Below are positions 7,780 through 16,856 of a stretch of DNA of 64,000 nt, in pieces. Position numbers and translations under genes: made by a program. Under the pieces are notes generated by a model that did no database searches, was not told the DNA's origin, and saw nothing but the letters and a program-made list of their open reading frames with translations. This stretch comes from Chitinophaga sp. HK235 (GTDB lineage Bacteria; Bacteroidota; Bacteroidia; Chitinophagales; Chitinophagaceae). Where the stretch lies: NCBI RefSeq assembly GCF_018255755.1, contig NZ_CP073766.1, positions 5,206,501 to 5,270,500 on the forward strand. The letters are read 5' to 3'. Within the stretch, counting starts at the first letter, position 1; each line of letters begins with the position of its first letter.

Positions 7780-9018
7780 CTAGTTTTCGGCGTAATAATA
7801 AATCGTGTTGGCATTCTTTTCATCAAAGAGCAGTTGGGCTTCTCTGTGAATATCGGCGGTTGTTACGACTTCGTAGTTTTCAAACTCTTTGTTCATCAGG
7901 CTGGCATCTCCCAAAAGCTCATAAAAGGCCAGGTTGTTGGCACGGTTGAGCAGGCTCATATCTTCAAATGCCAGGAGGCTTTCCACACGGTTTTTCACTT
8001 TCTGCAGTTCCCGGTCTGAAATGATTTCGTTCTGTAGTTTCTCCAGTTCGACCTGAATGGCTTTCTCTGCATCCTTCATCTTAACACCTTTCACCAGCTT
8101 ACCTTCAATGGTCAGCAGACCGGCGTCGAGGCTACCGAAATGATAGCAGTCAATATTACTGAACAATTTCTTCTCTTTCACCAGCACCTGATGCAGACGG
8201 GAAGAGCTGCCACCACCAAGGATATCGGTGATCAGGTCAGCCGCGTAATAACGTTTGTCTGCCCGGGGATACATATGATAACATTTGTACAGCGCATCCA
8301 ATGGAACATTGGCTTTTACCTCCAGTTTATGTGCTTCTGCCTGCGCTGGTTCTACCGGCAGGTTGCGATTATATTTTTCTCCGGAAGGGATATCACCAAA
8401 CCATTTCTCTGCCAGTGTTTTTACCTGTTCTACAGTCACATTGCCGGCTACGGAAAGGATCGCATTAACAGGACGGTAAAACCGGAAGAAGAAGGCTTTC
8501 ACATTTTCCAGTTGGGCATTCTCGATATGGGAAAGTTCTTTGCCAATGGTCATCCAGCGATAAGGGTGCGTGGAAAATGCCAGTTCACGCATCTTATGCC
8601 ATACATCGCCATAGGGCTTGTTGATATAGTGTTCCTTAAACTCTTCTGACACTACTTTCCGCTGAACGTCCAGGCTTTTTTCGCTGAAGGCCAGTGAGAG
8701 CATGCGGTCGCTTTCCAGCCAGAAAGCCGTCTCAATGTTTTCAGCTGGCAGCTGGATATAGTAGTTGGTAAGATCGCTTGTAGTGTAGGCGTTGTTCTCC
8801 CCTCCCGCCATTTGCAGAGGCTCATCATATTCGGGAATATTAACAGATCCGCCAAACATCAGGTGTTCAAACAAATGGGCAAAACCGGTCTGTTCCGGGT
8901 TTTCGTCTCTGGCTCCTACGTCGTACAATACGTTTAATACGGCCATAGGTGTGGAGTGGTCTTCGTGAACAACGACCCGCAGCCCATTAGCCAACGTAAA
9001 TTTATTATAATGAATCAT
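7780..9018 (-). CDS. M16 zinc peptidase, catalytic partner
   Basis: 412-residue M16B metallopeptidase. The zinc site HLFEH is at residues 48-52, in the classic context GFAHLFEHLMFGGS. A downstream acidic helix (ENIETAFWLESDRM) supplies the third ligand. The C-terminal domain keeps the LGGGSSSRLHQVLVKEKKL segment, equivalent to the R/Y substrate-positioning region. First gene of the pair, on the minus strand. It lacks an export signal, unlike some Bacteroidota M16 enzymes. Probable role is degradation of oligopeptides in the cytoplasm. Confidence 0.93.
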   Translation of the reverse strand: MIHYNKFTLANGLRVVVHEDHSTPMAVLNVLYDVGARDENPEQTGFAHLFEHLMFGGSVNIPEYDEPLQMAGGENNAYTTSDLTNYYIQLPAENIETAFWLESDRMLSLAFSEKSLDVQRKVVSEEFKEHYINKPYGDVWHKMRELAFSTHPYRWMTIGKELSHIENAQLENVKAFFFRFYRPVNAILSVAGNVTVEQVKTLAEKWFGDIPSGEKYNRNLPVEPAQAEAHKLEVKANVPLDALYKCYHMYPRADKRYYAADLITDILGGGSSSRLHQVLVKEKKLFSNIDCYHFGSLDAGLLTIEGKLVKGVKMKDAEKAIQVELEKLQNEIISDRELQKVKNRVESLLAFEDMSLLNRANNLAFYELLGDASLMNKEFENYEVVTTADIHREAQLLFDEKNANTIYYYAEN

Positions 9019-9112
9019 AATGTAATATTAGTGTAAAAGTAAAAATAGGGGAAAAAACAAGGAATTGCGCATTCAGGGGCAGGAATTGCGGAGGATTTAC
9101 CGAAAGGTTTTT

Positions 9113-10024
9113 TTATTCGATGTACAACTCTTTTTTTGAATAGTTGATGATAACGGTAAACTGTTTCCAGATATCATAACCAATAGAGCCGGCTATTTCC
9201 GTGAACACGCCAACATCGTTAATGTCTTTACTGTAGCTGACAGGCACGTTGGGAATGGTTTTACCACCCAGTTGCATGGAAGGTATGTTGCTGTTGATAT
9301 AGTAAAGCACCCTGACCATATCCTGTACCCGGTCTGTGTTGATGGTAGGCAGACTGTTGATCCGGTTGGAGTCTACATAAGGCCAATTAAACAGGATACC
9401 GTAATCTCCGCCGGTAGTGATATGGTAATGACCGGGAAGATTCCGTCCGTCGGGTAGCTGGACGGCTGCATCTACTACTGGGGTGGTATAGTTGAGCTGA
9501 AAGTGCAGCAGGCGGCCGGTATTGCCTATTGGCGTTTTGCCGTTGCGGTACAGTACCAGCTGCTGTTGCCGGTAATCAATTTTAACGATGTAGAGTTTAA
9601 GCAGGTCTACTCCGATCACACCATCTATCTGTCCGATATCGTTGAGGTTTTCGAGATAAGCCTTCACGTAGGGAATGCGCAACTCTTTCAGGTATAGTGC
9701 GTTGAGCGTTACCACCAGGGTTTTGATCATGGCGTTGTTAGTACCGCTCATGAAGGACTGATGTCCGCTGTTGATACGCATCTTCTGCGCCACATGCTCA
9801 TGCAGGATGGTGATTTCCGCGCCGCTATCAAACACAAAATGAAGGGTATCTGTACTGCCGGACAGCATTACAGGAATGACTACCTGTTTGTCTACCATGC
9901 GAAAAGGAATAACAGCCACCGGTTTGGTATTGTCCTCTGCCGGTGTTGTGTTTCTTCGTTGTGCAAAAGCAGGCATGAAGGTGTTAAAGGATATGATGAT
10001 TACGGTCCCTAGAAAACGCCACAT
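9113..10024 (-). CDS. Secreted retropepsin-like aspartyl protease
   Basis: 303 residues. The N-terminal hydrophobic segment ending in AFAQ (about residue 21) is a signal peptide. The mature part has an aspartic-protease motif FVFDSGAE (DSG at 66-68) and a second lobe with DGVIGVDLL, matching the hydrophobic-hydrophobic-G pair of retropepsin-like folds. The second half (GDYGILFNWP) appears to lack a second catalytic DTG. Such proteins may act as dimers or be inactive. It follows the PDZ-containing homologue by 13 bp, so the two are co-transcribed. Confidence 0.75.
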   Translation of the reverse strand: MWRFLGTVIIISFNTFMPAFAQRRNTTPAEDNTKPVAVIPFRMVDKQVVIPVMLSGSTDTLHFVFDSGAEITILHEHVAQKMRINSGHQSFMSGTNNAMIKTLVVTLNALYLKELRIPYVKAYLENLNDIGQIDGVIGVDLLKLYIVKIDYRQQQLVLYRNGKTPIGNTGRLLHFQLNYTTPVVDAAVQLPDGRNLPGHYHITTGGDYGILFNWPYVDSNRINSLPTINTDRVQDMVRVLYYINSNIPSMQLGGKTIPNVPVSYSKDINDVGVFTEIAGSIGYDIWKQFTVIINYSKKELYIE

Positions 10025-10037
10025 GCTGCAAATAACG

Positions 10038-11270
10038 CTAAAGAATGCTTTTTATTGGCAACTTTTTAATTAACAGTTCATTATCCCTGGCGACCAGCAT
10101 GGTGGCCCTGGTGCCGATATTTTTAAGCATTTCGCGGAAGAGCTGCAGGTTAGCACCCAGGTTGTTGTTGATAGCCAGGATGATATCTCCTTTGCGGAAA
10201 CCGGCTTTTTCGGCAGGTGATCCTTTGATGATGTCGGTGACTTCCACCCTCCCATCGATAAGATAGATGATCAGTCCTGTATAGGAATAATCAAACATGT
10301 CTTTGAAGTGGGAGTTGGGCATCAGGTATATTTCCTTTTTGGCGTAGTTGAGTGTGATATTAAACCGGCGTAGCAGGTCATTGCCGATCATGCCGCCGAG
10401 AAACGGATAGGCGGTGACGTTGGTTTTATCATCGAAGATATAAGTCGGCACATTGCGGAAGGAATAGCTGCCAACACGGAACTCAGGTATAGTGGTGAGC
10501 GACATCTGCATTTTGCCACCCAGGCCCTGAGCTTCTGTCTGGATGATCTTCCGGCTTTTGCGGTGATTGCTGAGCAAGGCACTGTCTTTCACAAACTGTG
10601 TAGAAATCAGCAGGCACATACCGGCACCGGTATCAAAATAATAGCGGTTGTTGACAGTCTTTTTGTTACTCCTCAGCGGGGCTGTGATCAGCGGTATCTG
10701 TGTGAGGGAGGGTCTTAGCAGTTGTCCGCCCCTGGGATAGGTATAATGCCCTTTGGAGTAAACGATGATTTCTTCTGTGTCATAATCTACGGTGACGATA
10801 TACCGGCTCAGAAAACTGTATCCGATGATACCATCTACCTGTATCCCGTACACCTGGCTGATCAGCTCATAGTCGTTGACGTGAAAGTCGAGGCTGTCCA
10901 TGGTAAGGCCGGGTAGTCTGAGGGTTCGGTTCATGGCAAAGGACACGGTTTTGGCGGCTCCCAGTCCTTTCACCACCTTGTCAGTAGGCGTTAGTTTGAT
11001 GCCCAGTCGTATACAGGTGGCAGTGTCCAGCGATATGCCGGCGCTGCCGGTATCGAGGATAAACTGCAGGGTATCCGGCAGGTTATCCAGCAGGGCTGAA
11101 ATAACTACAACGCCACCATAATACTGCTTGAATTTAAAGCGGGTGACAGGCATAGAGGCAGGGGTACTATCATGCTCAAAGATGGCATTGCCGGCAAGTA
11201 CCGGCTGAGAGAAAGCAACGGTAGCTGCGATAGTAAGCAGCATGGCAAGTAACAGATTTGGTCTAGGCAT
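10038..11270 (-). CDS. Secreted aspartyl protease with PDZ domain
   Basis: 410 residues with an N-terminal signal peptide. There are two aspartyl-protease lobes, each with a catalytic motif: ILDTGSAG (DTG at 73-75) and YFDTGAG (213-215), each followed by a DGIIGYSFL- or GGMIGNDLL-type strand. The C-terminus (about residues 330-400) is a PDZ domain with GSPAEKAGFRKGDIILAINN. The arrangement is common in Bacteroidota and suggests a periplasmic or surface protease. The substrate is unknown. It is the first gene of a two-gene operon with the smaller protease at 9113-10024. Confidence 0.85.
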   Translation of the reverse strand: MPRPNLLLAMLLTIAATVAFSQPVLAGNAIFEHDSTPASMPVTRFKFKQYYGGVVVISALLDNLPDTLQFILDTGSAGISLDTATCIRLGIKLTPTDKVVKGLGAAKTVSFAMNRTLRLPGLTMDSLDFHVNDYELISQVYGIQVDGIIGYSFLSRYIVTVDYDTEEIIVYSKGHYTYPRGGQLLRPSLTQIPLITAPLRSNKKTVNNRYYFDTGAGMCLLISTQFVKDSALLSNHRKSRKIIQTEAQGLGGKMQMSLTTIPEFRVGSYSFRNVPTYIFDDKTNVTAYPFLGGMIGNDLLRRFNITLNYAKKEIYLMPNSHFKDMFDYSYTGLIIYLIDGRVEVTDIIKGSPAEKAGFRKGDIILAINNNLGANLQLFREMLKNIGTRATMLVARDNELLIKKLPIKSIL

Positions 11271-11363
11271 ACAGAAGATGCAGGGGGATCGTTTTCCTAA
11301 ATTTAATGTTAAATATGCTACATATAAAATATTTTTATTACCCGCTGTTATTGTGCGATATAC

Positions 11364-11371
11364 TACCTTTG
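11364..11371 (+). promoter_or_regulatory. Predicted -7 element (TACCTTTG) for mqnC
   Basis: A consensus TAnnTTTG 32 bp upstream of the mqnC ATG. No clear -33 TTG at 18-22 bp; the region between the divergent genes is otherwise A+T-rich. Confidence 0.5.
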
Positions 11372-11402
11372 TCGGGTTATTCAGCGACTAGAAAAACAGC
11401 AT

Positions 11403-12527
11403 ATGGAACTTCAGGATTTATACCAAAAGGCACAGCAGTTTGAGTTTCTGACAGCAGAAGAAGGTGTATTCATGTTCGAAAATGCACCGCTGGCAGAATT
11501 GATGCACATTGCCAACGAGTTACGCAAGCAACAGGTGCCGCATGGAAAGGTGACCTGGCAGATAGACAGAAACGTGAACACTACCAACGTGTGCACGGCC
11601 AACTGTAAGTTTTGTAATTTTTACCGCATACCCGGCCACGCCGAAGCATATATTACCGATATCGAGGAGTATAAACGCAAGATCGATGAAACCTTGAAAT
11701 ATGGCGGCGATCAGCTGCTGTTACAAGGTGGTCACCATCCTGAGCTGGGGCTTAGCTTTTATACCAACCTGTTCAGAGAACTGAAAAAACTGTATCCTAC
11801 CCTGCGTCTGCATACGCTGGGGCCCCCGGAAGTAGCACACATCACCAAACTGGAAAAAAGCACCCATATTGAAGTGCTGCGTGCCCTCCAGGAAGCTGGT
11901 ATGGACAGCCTTCCGGGAGCAGGTGCCGAAATCCTGAACGACCGCGTGCGCAGACTGATTTCCAAAGGTAAATGTGGTGCCCAGGAATGGCTCGACGTTA
12001 TGCGTGCAGCCCATAAGCTGAATATCGCTTCCTCTGCCACCATGATGTTTGGCCACGTAGAAACAGTACTGGAACGTTTTGAGCACCTGGTAGACATCCG
12101 GCAGGTACAAAGCGAAAAACCGGAAGGTCACTACGGTTTCACCGCCTTTATCCCCTGGACATTCCAGGATGTAGATACCCTGCTGGCCAGAATCCGCGGT
12201 GTACACAACATGACTACATCAGAAGAATATATCCGCATGATCGCTATGAGCCGTATCATGTTGCCTAATATCAAAAATATCCAGGCTTCCTGGCTCACCG
12301 TAGGTAAACAGGTTGCGCAGCTTTGCCTCCACGCAGGAGCCAACGACTTCGGTTCCATCATGATCGAAGAAAACGTGGTAAGCGCTGCTGGTGCACCTCA
12401 CCGCTTCACCTACCGCTCTATGCAGGAAGCAATCAAGGAGGCCGGCTTTGAACCACAACTGCGGAACCAGTTGTATCAATTCAGAGAGATACCTGCCAAC
12501 ATTGAAGAGCAGATAATCAATTACTAA
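11403..12527 (+). CDS. mqnC: Cyclic dehypoxanthinyl futalosine synthase (menaquinone, futalosine pathway)
   Basis: 374-residue radical SAM enzyme. The CX3CX2C cluster motif is at C64/C68/C71 (NVCTANCKFCNFYR). LQGGHHPELGLSFY and MDSLPGAGAEIL are the MqnC/MqnE-type SAM and substrate segments. The FYR after the third cysteine and GAGAEIL favour MqnC over MqnE. It performs the radical cyclisation of dehypoxanthine futalosine in the alternative menaquinone route. Other mqn genes are not in the window. Menaquinone would serve the respiratory genes further on. A strong terminator follows. Confidence 0.9.
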   Translation: MELQDLYQKAQQFEFLTAEEGVFMFENAPLAELMHIANELRKQQVPHGKVTWQIDRNVNTTNVCTANCKFCNFYRIPGHAEAYITDIEEYKRKIDETLKYGGDQLLLQGGHHPELGLSFYTNLFRELKKLYPTLRLHTLGPPEVAHITKLEKSTHIEVLRALQEAGMDSLPGAGAEILNDRVRRLISKGKCGAQEWLDVMRAAHKLNIASSATMMFGHVETVLERFEHLVDIRQVQSEKPEGHYGFTAFIPWTFQDVDTLLARIRGVHNMTTSEEYIRMIAMSRIMLPNIKNIQASWLTVGKQVAQLCLHAGANDFGSIMIEENVVSAAGAPHRFTYRSMQEAIKEAGFEPQLRNQLYQFREIPANIEEQIINY

Positions 12528-12547
12528 GTGAATTGTTTTTAATATTA

Positions 12548-12587
12548 AAAGCCCTGTCAGCATTTTGTCTGACAGGGCTTTGTTTTT
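12548..12587 (+). terminator. Intrinsic terminator after mqnC
   Basis: Stem AAAGCCCTGTCAG (12548-12560) pairs perfectly with 12569-12581 around an 8-nt loop and runs into TTTGTTTTTT. This is a textbook rho-independent terminator. Confidence 0.92.
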
Positions 12588-12697
12588 TCCTGCTTTTTCT
12601 CCGCTTATCATCATCCTATAAAGAATTGTTAAAACTATCTAGTGGCTGTTACCATTTATTCTTTCCTACGTCTAACAGATGTAACTCATCAAAACAA

Positions 12698-12703
12698 AGG
12701 AGG
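12698..12703 (+). promoter_or_regulatory. Strong Shine-Dalgarno AGGAGG
   Basis: Perfect anti-SD complement 5 nt before the ATG at 12709. Most genes in this window show no SD, so this site is unusual and fixes the start of the lipoprotein gene. Confidence 0.75.
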
Positions 12704-12708
12704 GAACC

Positions 12709-13338
12709 ATGAAAAAGCTGGGTTTAATATTATCAGGATTGGTGATTATGGCGATGGCTGCCTGTAGTACGAAGATCACGTCTTCCTGGAGGGCCAATAA
12801 CGCACCGCAACTGCAACGCGACAAAAAAATAATGGTGATGGCGCTGGTTCCTGAAAAGAGCCGGGCACTCAGAAGTCAGATGGAAAACTTCACCGTTTCT
12901 GAGTTCAGGAAAAGAGGTTATAATGCTGTTTCTGCATTACAGGAATTCGGTCCCGAACAGTTTATACAAATGGGTGAAAAGCAGGCTGTCAGAAAGCTTC
13001 AGGGTAGCGATGTTAGCCAGGTGCTGACCATTGTAATGGTGGATAAAGGCAGAGAAAGAAGTTATGTACCTGGATATGCCTATTCTCCTTACGGTTATTA
13101 TGGATTCTGGCCTTATTATTCCCGCTGGTACGGTACCTATTATTCTCCGGGTTATATCACCTATAATACGAAGTATCAATGGGAAGGTAACCTGTATGAT
13201 CTGCAAAGCGGACAGTTGTTATATTCTGTACAATCACAATCTTTTGATCCCCCTTCCACCGAAAGAATGGCCGTTTTATACGCACAACAGGTGGTAAAAG
13301 ATATGGCGAAAAGGCAGTTACTGGCCAGGAATCAATGA
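12709..13338 (+). CDS. DUF4136-like lipoprotein
   Basis: 209 residues. Signal peptide with lipobox MAAC (acceptor cysteine at residue 19), so membrane-anchored. The mature start STKITSSWR resembles the DUF4136 family of Bacteroidota lipoproteins. The middle is an aromatic, Tyr/Gly/Pro-rich stretch (about residues 120-155: YVPGYAYSPYGYYGFWPYY), which may be extended or surface-exposed. It is followed by a beta-like WEGNLYDLQSGQLLYSVQSQ segment and a C-terminal helix. Single-gene unit: the terminator of mqnC precedes it and its own follows. Function not known. Confidence 0.7.
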   Translation: MKKLGLILSGLVIMAMAACSTKITSSWRANNAPQLQRDKKIMVMALVPEKSRALRSQMENFTVSEFRKRGYNAVSALQEFGPEQFIQMGEKQAVRKLQGSDVSQVLTIVMVDKGRERSYVPGYAYSPYGYYGFWPYYSRWYGTYYSPGYITYNTKYQWEGNLYDLQSGQLLYSVQSQSFDPPSTERMAVLYAQQVVKDMAKRQLLARNQ

Positions 13339-13369
13339 ATGCAGTAATGACGAATGAAGTGTGAAGTGC

Positions 13370-13404
13370 TGAGCAGATCAATTATTGATCTGCTCAACTT
13401 TTTT
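13370..13404 (+). terminator. Intrinsic terminator after the lipoprotein gene
   Basis: 13-bp stem TGAGCAGATCAAT (13370-13382) with 13384-13396, followed by ACTTTTTT. The innermost pairs will open to form the loop. Confidence 0.85.
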
Positions 13405-13481
13405 ATGGATGATTCATTATCAATAACTTCGAAATTCGTAATTTTCTTCGTAGGTTTATCCCCCATTTATTATTTCCAGTT

Positions 13482-14024
13482 ATGTTAGAGGTACCCGTTA
13501 ATGAAGATATATACCTGCGGCAACTACAGTTGCAGGATGCGCCCCTGGTGTACAAACAGCTGGATGTTTCCCGTAAAAATCTTCGCAAATTCCTGCCATG
13601 GGTGGATTATAACACCAATGAGGAGCATAGCATGCGTTTCATTCAGATGATGCAGCGGAAAGCAGAAGAACAGGAAGCAGTAGCACTGGGTATCTGGTAC
13701 AAGGAGCAGTTATGTGGTGTGATGGACCTGCACGGATGGGATCATCAGCTTCAGAAAGCGGAAATAGGCTACTGGGTAGCAGAATCATTTCAGGGTAAAG
13801 GCATTGCTACGGCGGCCTGCAGGGCACTGATCTCCTATGCTTTCAAAAAATTACGACTCAATAAAATAGAGATCCGTTTTGTGCTGCAGAACGAACGCAG
13901 CGGGCAAATCCCTATCAAGCTGGGATTTACCCGCGAAGGTATTCTCCGGCACAACGCCAAACTACATGGTCAGTTTGTAGACATGGTAGTGATGGGCGTA
14001 TTGCGCAAGGACTGGAAGTTTTAA
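13482..14024 (+). CDS. GNAT acetyltransferase, RimJ/RimL type
   Basis: 180 residues. It has the RimJ/RimL-like N-terminus (IYLRQLQLQDAPLVYKQL), the segment KAEIGYWVAESFQGKGIATAACRAL with the acetyl-CoA pyrophosphate loop Q-x-G-K-G-I-A, and the C-terminal LGFTREGILR-x-x-x-x-HGQFVDMVVMGVL typical of the class. It may acetylate a ribosomal protein N-terminus or a small amine; the substrate is not predictable. Its TAA stop overlaps the stop of the convergent permease gene in a shared TTAA. Confidence 0.88.
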   Translation: MLEVPVNEDIYLRQLQLQDAPLVYKQLDVSRKNLRKFLPWVDYNTNEEHSMRFIQMMQRKAEEQEAVALGIWYKEQLCGVMDLHGWDHQLQKAEIGYWVAESFQGKGIATAACRALISYAFKKLRLNKIEIRFVLQNERSGQIPIKLGFTREGILRHNAKLHGQFVDMVVMGVLRKDWKF

Positions 14025-15481
14025 TGACCGGCGTCTGTAGTTTGCCTCACCCGGCTGTGTTTCCTGCCGTAGCAGTAGTATATAACCATGCCCACGGCCA
14101 TCCAGATGATAAGCCTCAGCCAGGTATCCAGCGGAAGGAATACCATCATCCCCACACAAGTGAGTATACCCATAATCGGCACAAAAGGTACCCAGGGCGT
14201 TTTAAAAGAACGAGGTGCATCCGGCATGGTATAACGCATGATCCACACACCCGCACATACGATCACAAAAGCCAGCAGTGTGCCGATGCTGGTCATCTCT
14301 CCCACTACCTTAATAGGCACCAGCGCAGCAAACAAACTGATAAACACACAGAAAAGAATGTTAGACTTCCACGGTGTACGGAAACGGGGATGTATCTCCG
14401 AAAATACTTTCGGTAGCAGTCCATCTTTAGACATCGCGTAAAATACGCGTGACTGTCCCCAGAGGTCTACCATGATTACAGAAGTATAACCAATGATGAT
14501 AGCGAGTACCACCATCTGTCCGAGCCACTTGTAAGGTGTATGGGCAATAGCGATGGATACCGGTGCACCACTGTTTTTGAACTCAGTGTAAGGGGCGAGG
14601 CCCGTCATAACATGGGAGAAAACAATAAACAAGACCGTACAGATAGCCAGGGAGCCCAGTATACCGATAGGCATGTTACGCTTCGGATTTTTGGTTTCCT
14701 GTGCAGCAGTACTCACAATGTCAAAGCCCAGAAATACGAAGAACACCACGCCTGCACCCCGAAGGATACCGGACCATCCGAAATGACCGAACTCACCGGT
14801 ATTTTTAGGGATATAAGGTACCAGGTTGGCGGGCTGTACATATTTCCATCCCAGTGCAATGAAAACCAATACTACGCCTACTTTCAGCGATACCACCACT
14901 GCATTCCAGATCGCGGAACCTTTGGTGCCCCGCATCAGGACGTAAGACATCAGTATCACGACTAATGCCGCCGGCAGGTTAAACAGGCCATGTACAACTT
15001 CTCCACCTGGCAGCGTAATTGTTTCAAATGGAGAATGTACCAGCCGTGGTGGTAGATAAATACCATAACCCGACAGGAATTCAACCAGGTAATTAGACCA
15101 GCTGATAGATACTGTAGCTGCTCCTACTGAAAACTCCAGTACCAGGTCCCAGCCTATGATCCAGGCAAACATTTCTCCCATGGTGGTATAGGCATATGTG
15201 TAGGCACTTCCGGCTACCGGGATCATGGAAGCAAATTCTGCATAACATAAACCAGCAAAGGCACAGCCAATGGCTGCTACTATAAAGGACAAGGTAACAG
15301 CAGGGCCTGCATTGTTGCCCGCGGCCAGTCCTGTTAGCGAAAACAGGCCCGCACCAATGATTACGCCCAATCCCAGCATGACGAGCTGAAACCCGCTCAG
15401 GGAGCGTTTGAGACTATGACTCCCCTCCTCGCCTGATTCCTGTAGCAGCCAGGACAACGGTTTTTTGTAATATTGTTTCAT
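14021..15481 (-). CDS. APC-superfamily amino acid permease
   Basis: 486 residues with about 12 predicted membrane helices. The first helix carries LGLGVIIGAGLFSLTG, the unwound-helix GxG motif of the APC amino acid/cation family. CYAEFASMIPVAGSAYTYAY and GEMFAWIIGWDLVLEF are hallmarks of the cationic amino acid transporter (CAT) branch. Inner membrane uptake of an amino acid, possibly arginine or lysine, is inferred. A TAnnTTTG element sits upstream. Convergent with the GNAT gene with a 4-bp overlap. Confidence 0.9.
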   Translation of the reverse strand: MKQYYKKPLSWLLQESGEEGSHSLKRSLSGFQLVMLGLGVIIGAGLFSLTGLAAGNNAGPAVTLSFIVAAIGCAFAGLCYAEFASMIPVAGSAYTYAYTTMGEMFAWIIGWDLVLEFSVGAATVSISWSNYLVEFLSGYGIYLPPRLVHSPFETITLPGGEVVHGLFNLPAALVVILMSYVLMRGTKGSAIWNAVVVSLKVGVVLVFIALGWKYVQPANLVPYIPKNTGEFGHFGWSGILRGAGVVFFVFLGFDIVSTAAQETKNPKRNMPIGILGSLAICTVLFIVFSHVMTGLAPYTEFKNSGAPVSIAIAHTPYKWLGQMVVLAIIIGYTSVIMVDLWGQSRVFYAMSKDGLLPKVFSEIHPRFRTPWKSNILFCVFISLFAALVPIKVVGEMTSIGTLLAFVIVCAGVWIMRYTMPDAPRSFKTPWVPFVPIMGILTCVGMMVFLPLDTWLRLIIWMAVGMVIYYCYGRKHSRVRQTTDAGH

Positions 15482-15517
15482 TTGAATACTCTACTTGTTT
15501 GGTGGACTAATTGCGCG

Positions 15518-15525
15518 CAAAAGTA
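15518..15525 (-). promoter_or_regulatory. Predicted -7 element (TACTTTTG) for the permease
   Basis: Minus-strand match to TAnnTTTG, 37 bp upstream of the permease ATG. No -33 TTG at standard spacing. Confidence 0.45.
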
Positions 15526-15545
15526 GGAAAACATTTGGTTATTGG

Positions 15546-15588
15546 AACATTTGGTTACCCGGATATTTCTCTGGATAACCAAATGTTT
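15546..15588 (-). terminator. Hairpin downstream of the Tat TIM-barrel gene
   Basis: AACATTTGGTTACCC (15546-15560) pairs with 15573-15588 over about 14 bp. It lies between two minus-strand genes, so it should end transcription of the upstream TIM-barrel gene. A third copy of AACATTTGGTTA starts at 15529, able to compete for pairing. Confidence 0.55.
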
Positions 15589-15601
15589 ATATATCAGTAC
15601 G

Positions 15602-16495
15602 TTATGAAATGTCGCAGATATGAATAGCGTTGTTCAGGGAAGCCAGTTTGTCTGCATGGGAAGGAATAAACTCCTGTGCCACATAACCTTTAAAACCGGT
15701 TTCGTAGATGGCTTTCATGATAGCCGGATAGTACAGTTCCTGGGTCTCGTCGATTTCGTTACGGCCAGGAACACCGCCGGTATGGTAGTGTGCGATATAT
15801 TGATGATGGTCGCGGATATTGCGGATCACATCACCCTCCATGATTTGCATGTGGTAGATATCGTACAGCAGTTTGAAGTTTGCGGAGCCTACTGACTTAC
15901 ACAATGCCACACCCCAGGCGGTATGATCACATTGATAGTCATGGTGATCTACCTTGCTGTTGAGCAATTCCATCACGAGCGTCACTTTTTTCTTTTCTGC
16001 ATAACCGATAATACGCTGCAGTCCTTTGGTGCAGTTTTCAATGCCCTGTTGATCGCTGAGACCATTACGGTTGCCGGAGAAGCAGATTAGGTTGGAGAAA
16101 CCGGCTTTGGCTGTTTCGTCGATATAATGTTTGAAGTAGGCTTCCAGTTTATCGTGGTGAGCCGGGTTGTTGAAACCTCTGGTAATACCCCATTCCTTAC
16201 CGTTACTGGCCACCATGGCGCAGGTCATGTCATGCTTTTTCAGGATAGCAAAGTCCTTGGGATCTACCAGGTCGATAGAGGGGATGCCGATTTTTTTGGC
16301 AGCCACACATAAGTCGTCCAGTGGAATGTCGTAACACCACGCACATACGGAGTGGTTGATTTTTCCTTTTAATGGCTCACCAACAGCTTTGTCGTGAGCG
16401 GATACCCTTTCAGTGAGGGATGATAACGCGGTGGATGCCAGTGCCATAGTCGCTACTTTTTTGATCATGTTACGGCGTGAGTTGTCCTCGTGCAT
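15602..16495 (-). CDS. Tat-exported TIM-barrel sugar isomerase-like protein
   Basis: 297 residues starting at ATG 16495. The longer frame upstream lacks a signal context. The N-terminus has a twin-arginine signal (SRRNMIKKVATMALASTAL). The mature part is an AP-endonuclease-2/xylose-isomerase-like TIM barrel similar to hydroxypyruvate isomerases: KINHSVCAWCYD, LICFSGNRNG, TLVMELLNSKVDH, LLYDIYHMQIMEGD (metal ligands E, D, H) and GYVAQEFIP. Probably a periplasmic metal-dependent sugar or hydroxyacid isomerase or epimerase. The exact substrate is unknown. Single-gene unit. Confidence 0.85.
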   Translation of the reverse strand: MHEDNSRRNMIKKVATMALASTALSSLTERVSAHDKAVGEPLKGKINHSVCAWCYDIPLDDLCVAAKKIGIPSIDLVDPKDFAILKKHDMTCAMVASNGKEWGITRGFNNPAHHDKLEAYFKHYIDETAKAGFSNLICFSGNRNGLSDQQGIENCTKGLQRIIGYAEKKKVTLVMELLNSKVDHHDYQCDHTAWGVALCKSVGSANFKLLYDIYHMQIMEGDVIRNIRDHHQYIAHYHTGGVPGRNEIDETQELYYPAIMKAIYETGFKGYVAQEFIPSHADKLASLNNAIHICDIS

Positions 16496-16856
16496 ATAAG
16501 GAGTGCTTTTAAGTGGGATGAATTTAATGGAAAATAAGCGTATTTTCAACACTACTGTGATGAATGTTGATATTAGTGATGTTCCTGATGAGCGAATTCA
16601 AACAGCGACTGCGATGAGTGCTCATGTGGCAGATGCTCCTGATGAGCGAAGATGGGTGAGACCGGCTGCTGTTGGGGCTGCGTATGATGGGGAGCAGTGG
16701 CTTATTTTCCGGGGAAGATTGTCGCGGGAATATGCGTTTTTTTCATTTTGCGTATTTCCCTGTCATGTGTACACGCCCTGAAAATGCTACCTTTACAACA
16801 GGAATTCTTTTTGGTAAGTAATTTGTTTATGTATTGAAAAGCGGAGGTTGAAAAAA
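16496..16856 (+). other. 361-bp interval with a doubtful ORF holding an in-frame repeat
   Basis: No convincing gene. An open frame from a GTG at 16503 to 16781 (92 codons; ATGs at 16518 and 16527) contains two copies of GAT-G(T/C)TCCTGATGAGCGAA at 16578 and 16632. They are 54 bp apart, exactly 18 codons (ISDVPDER / VADAPDER). The tail of the frame is hydrophobic and unlike a real protein. A weak -7-like TACCTTTA lies near 16790. Confidence 0.3.
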
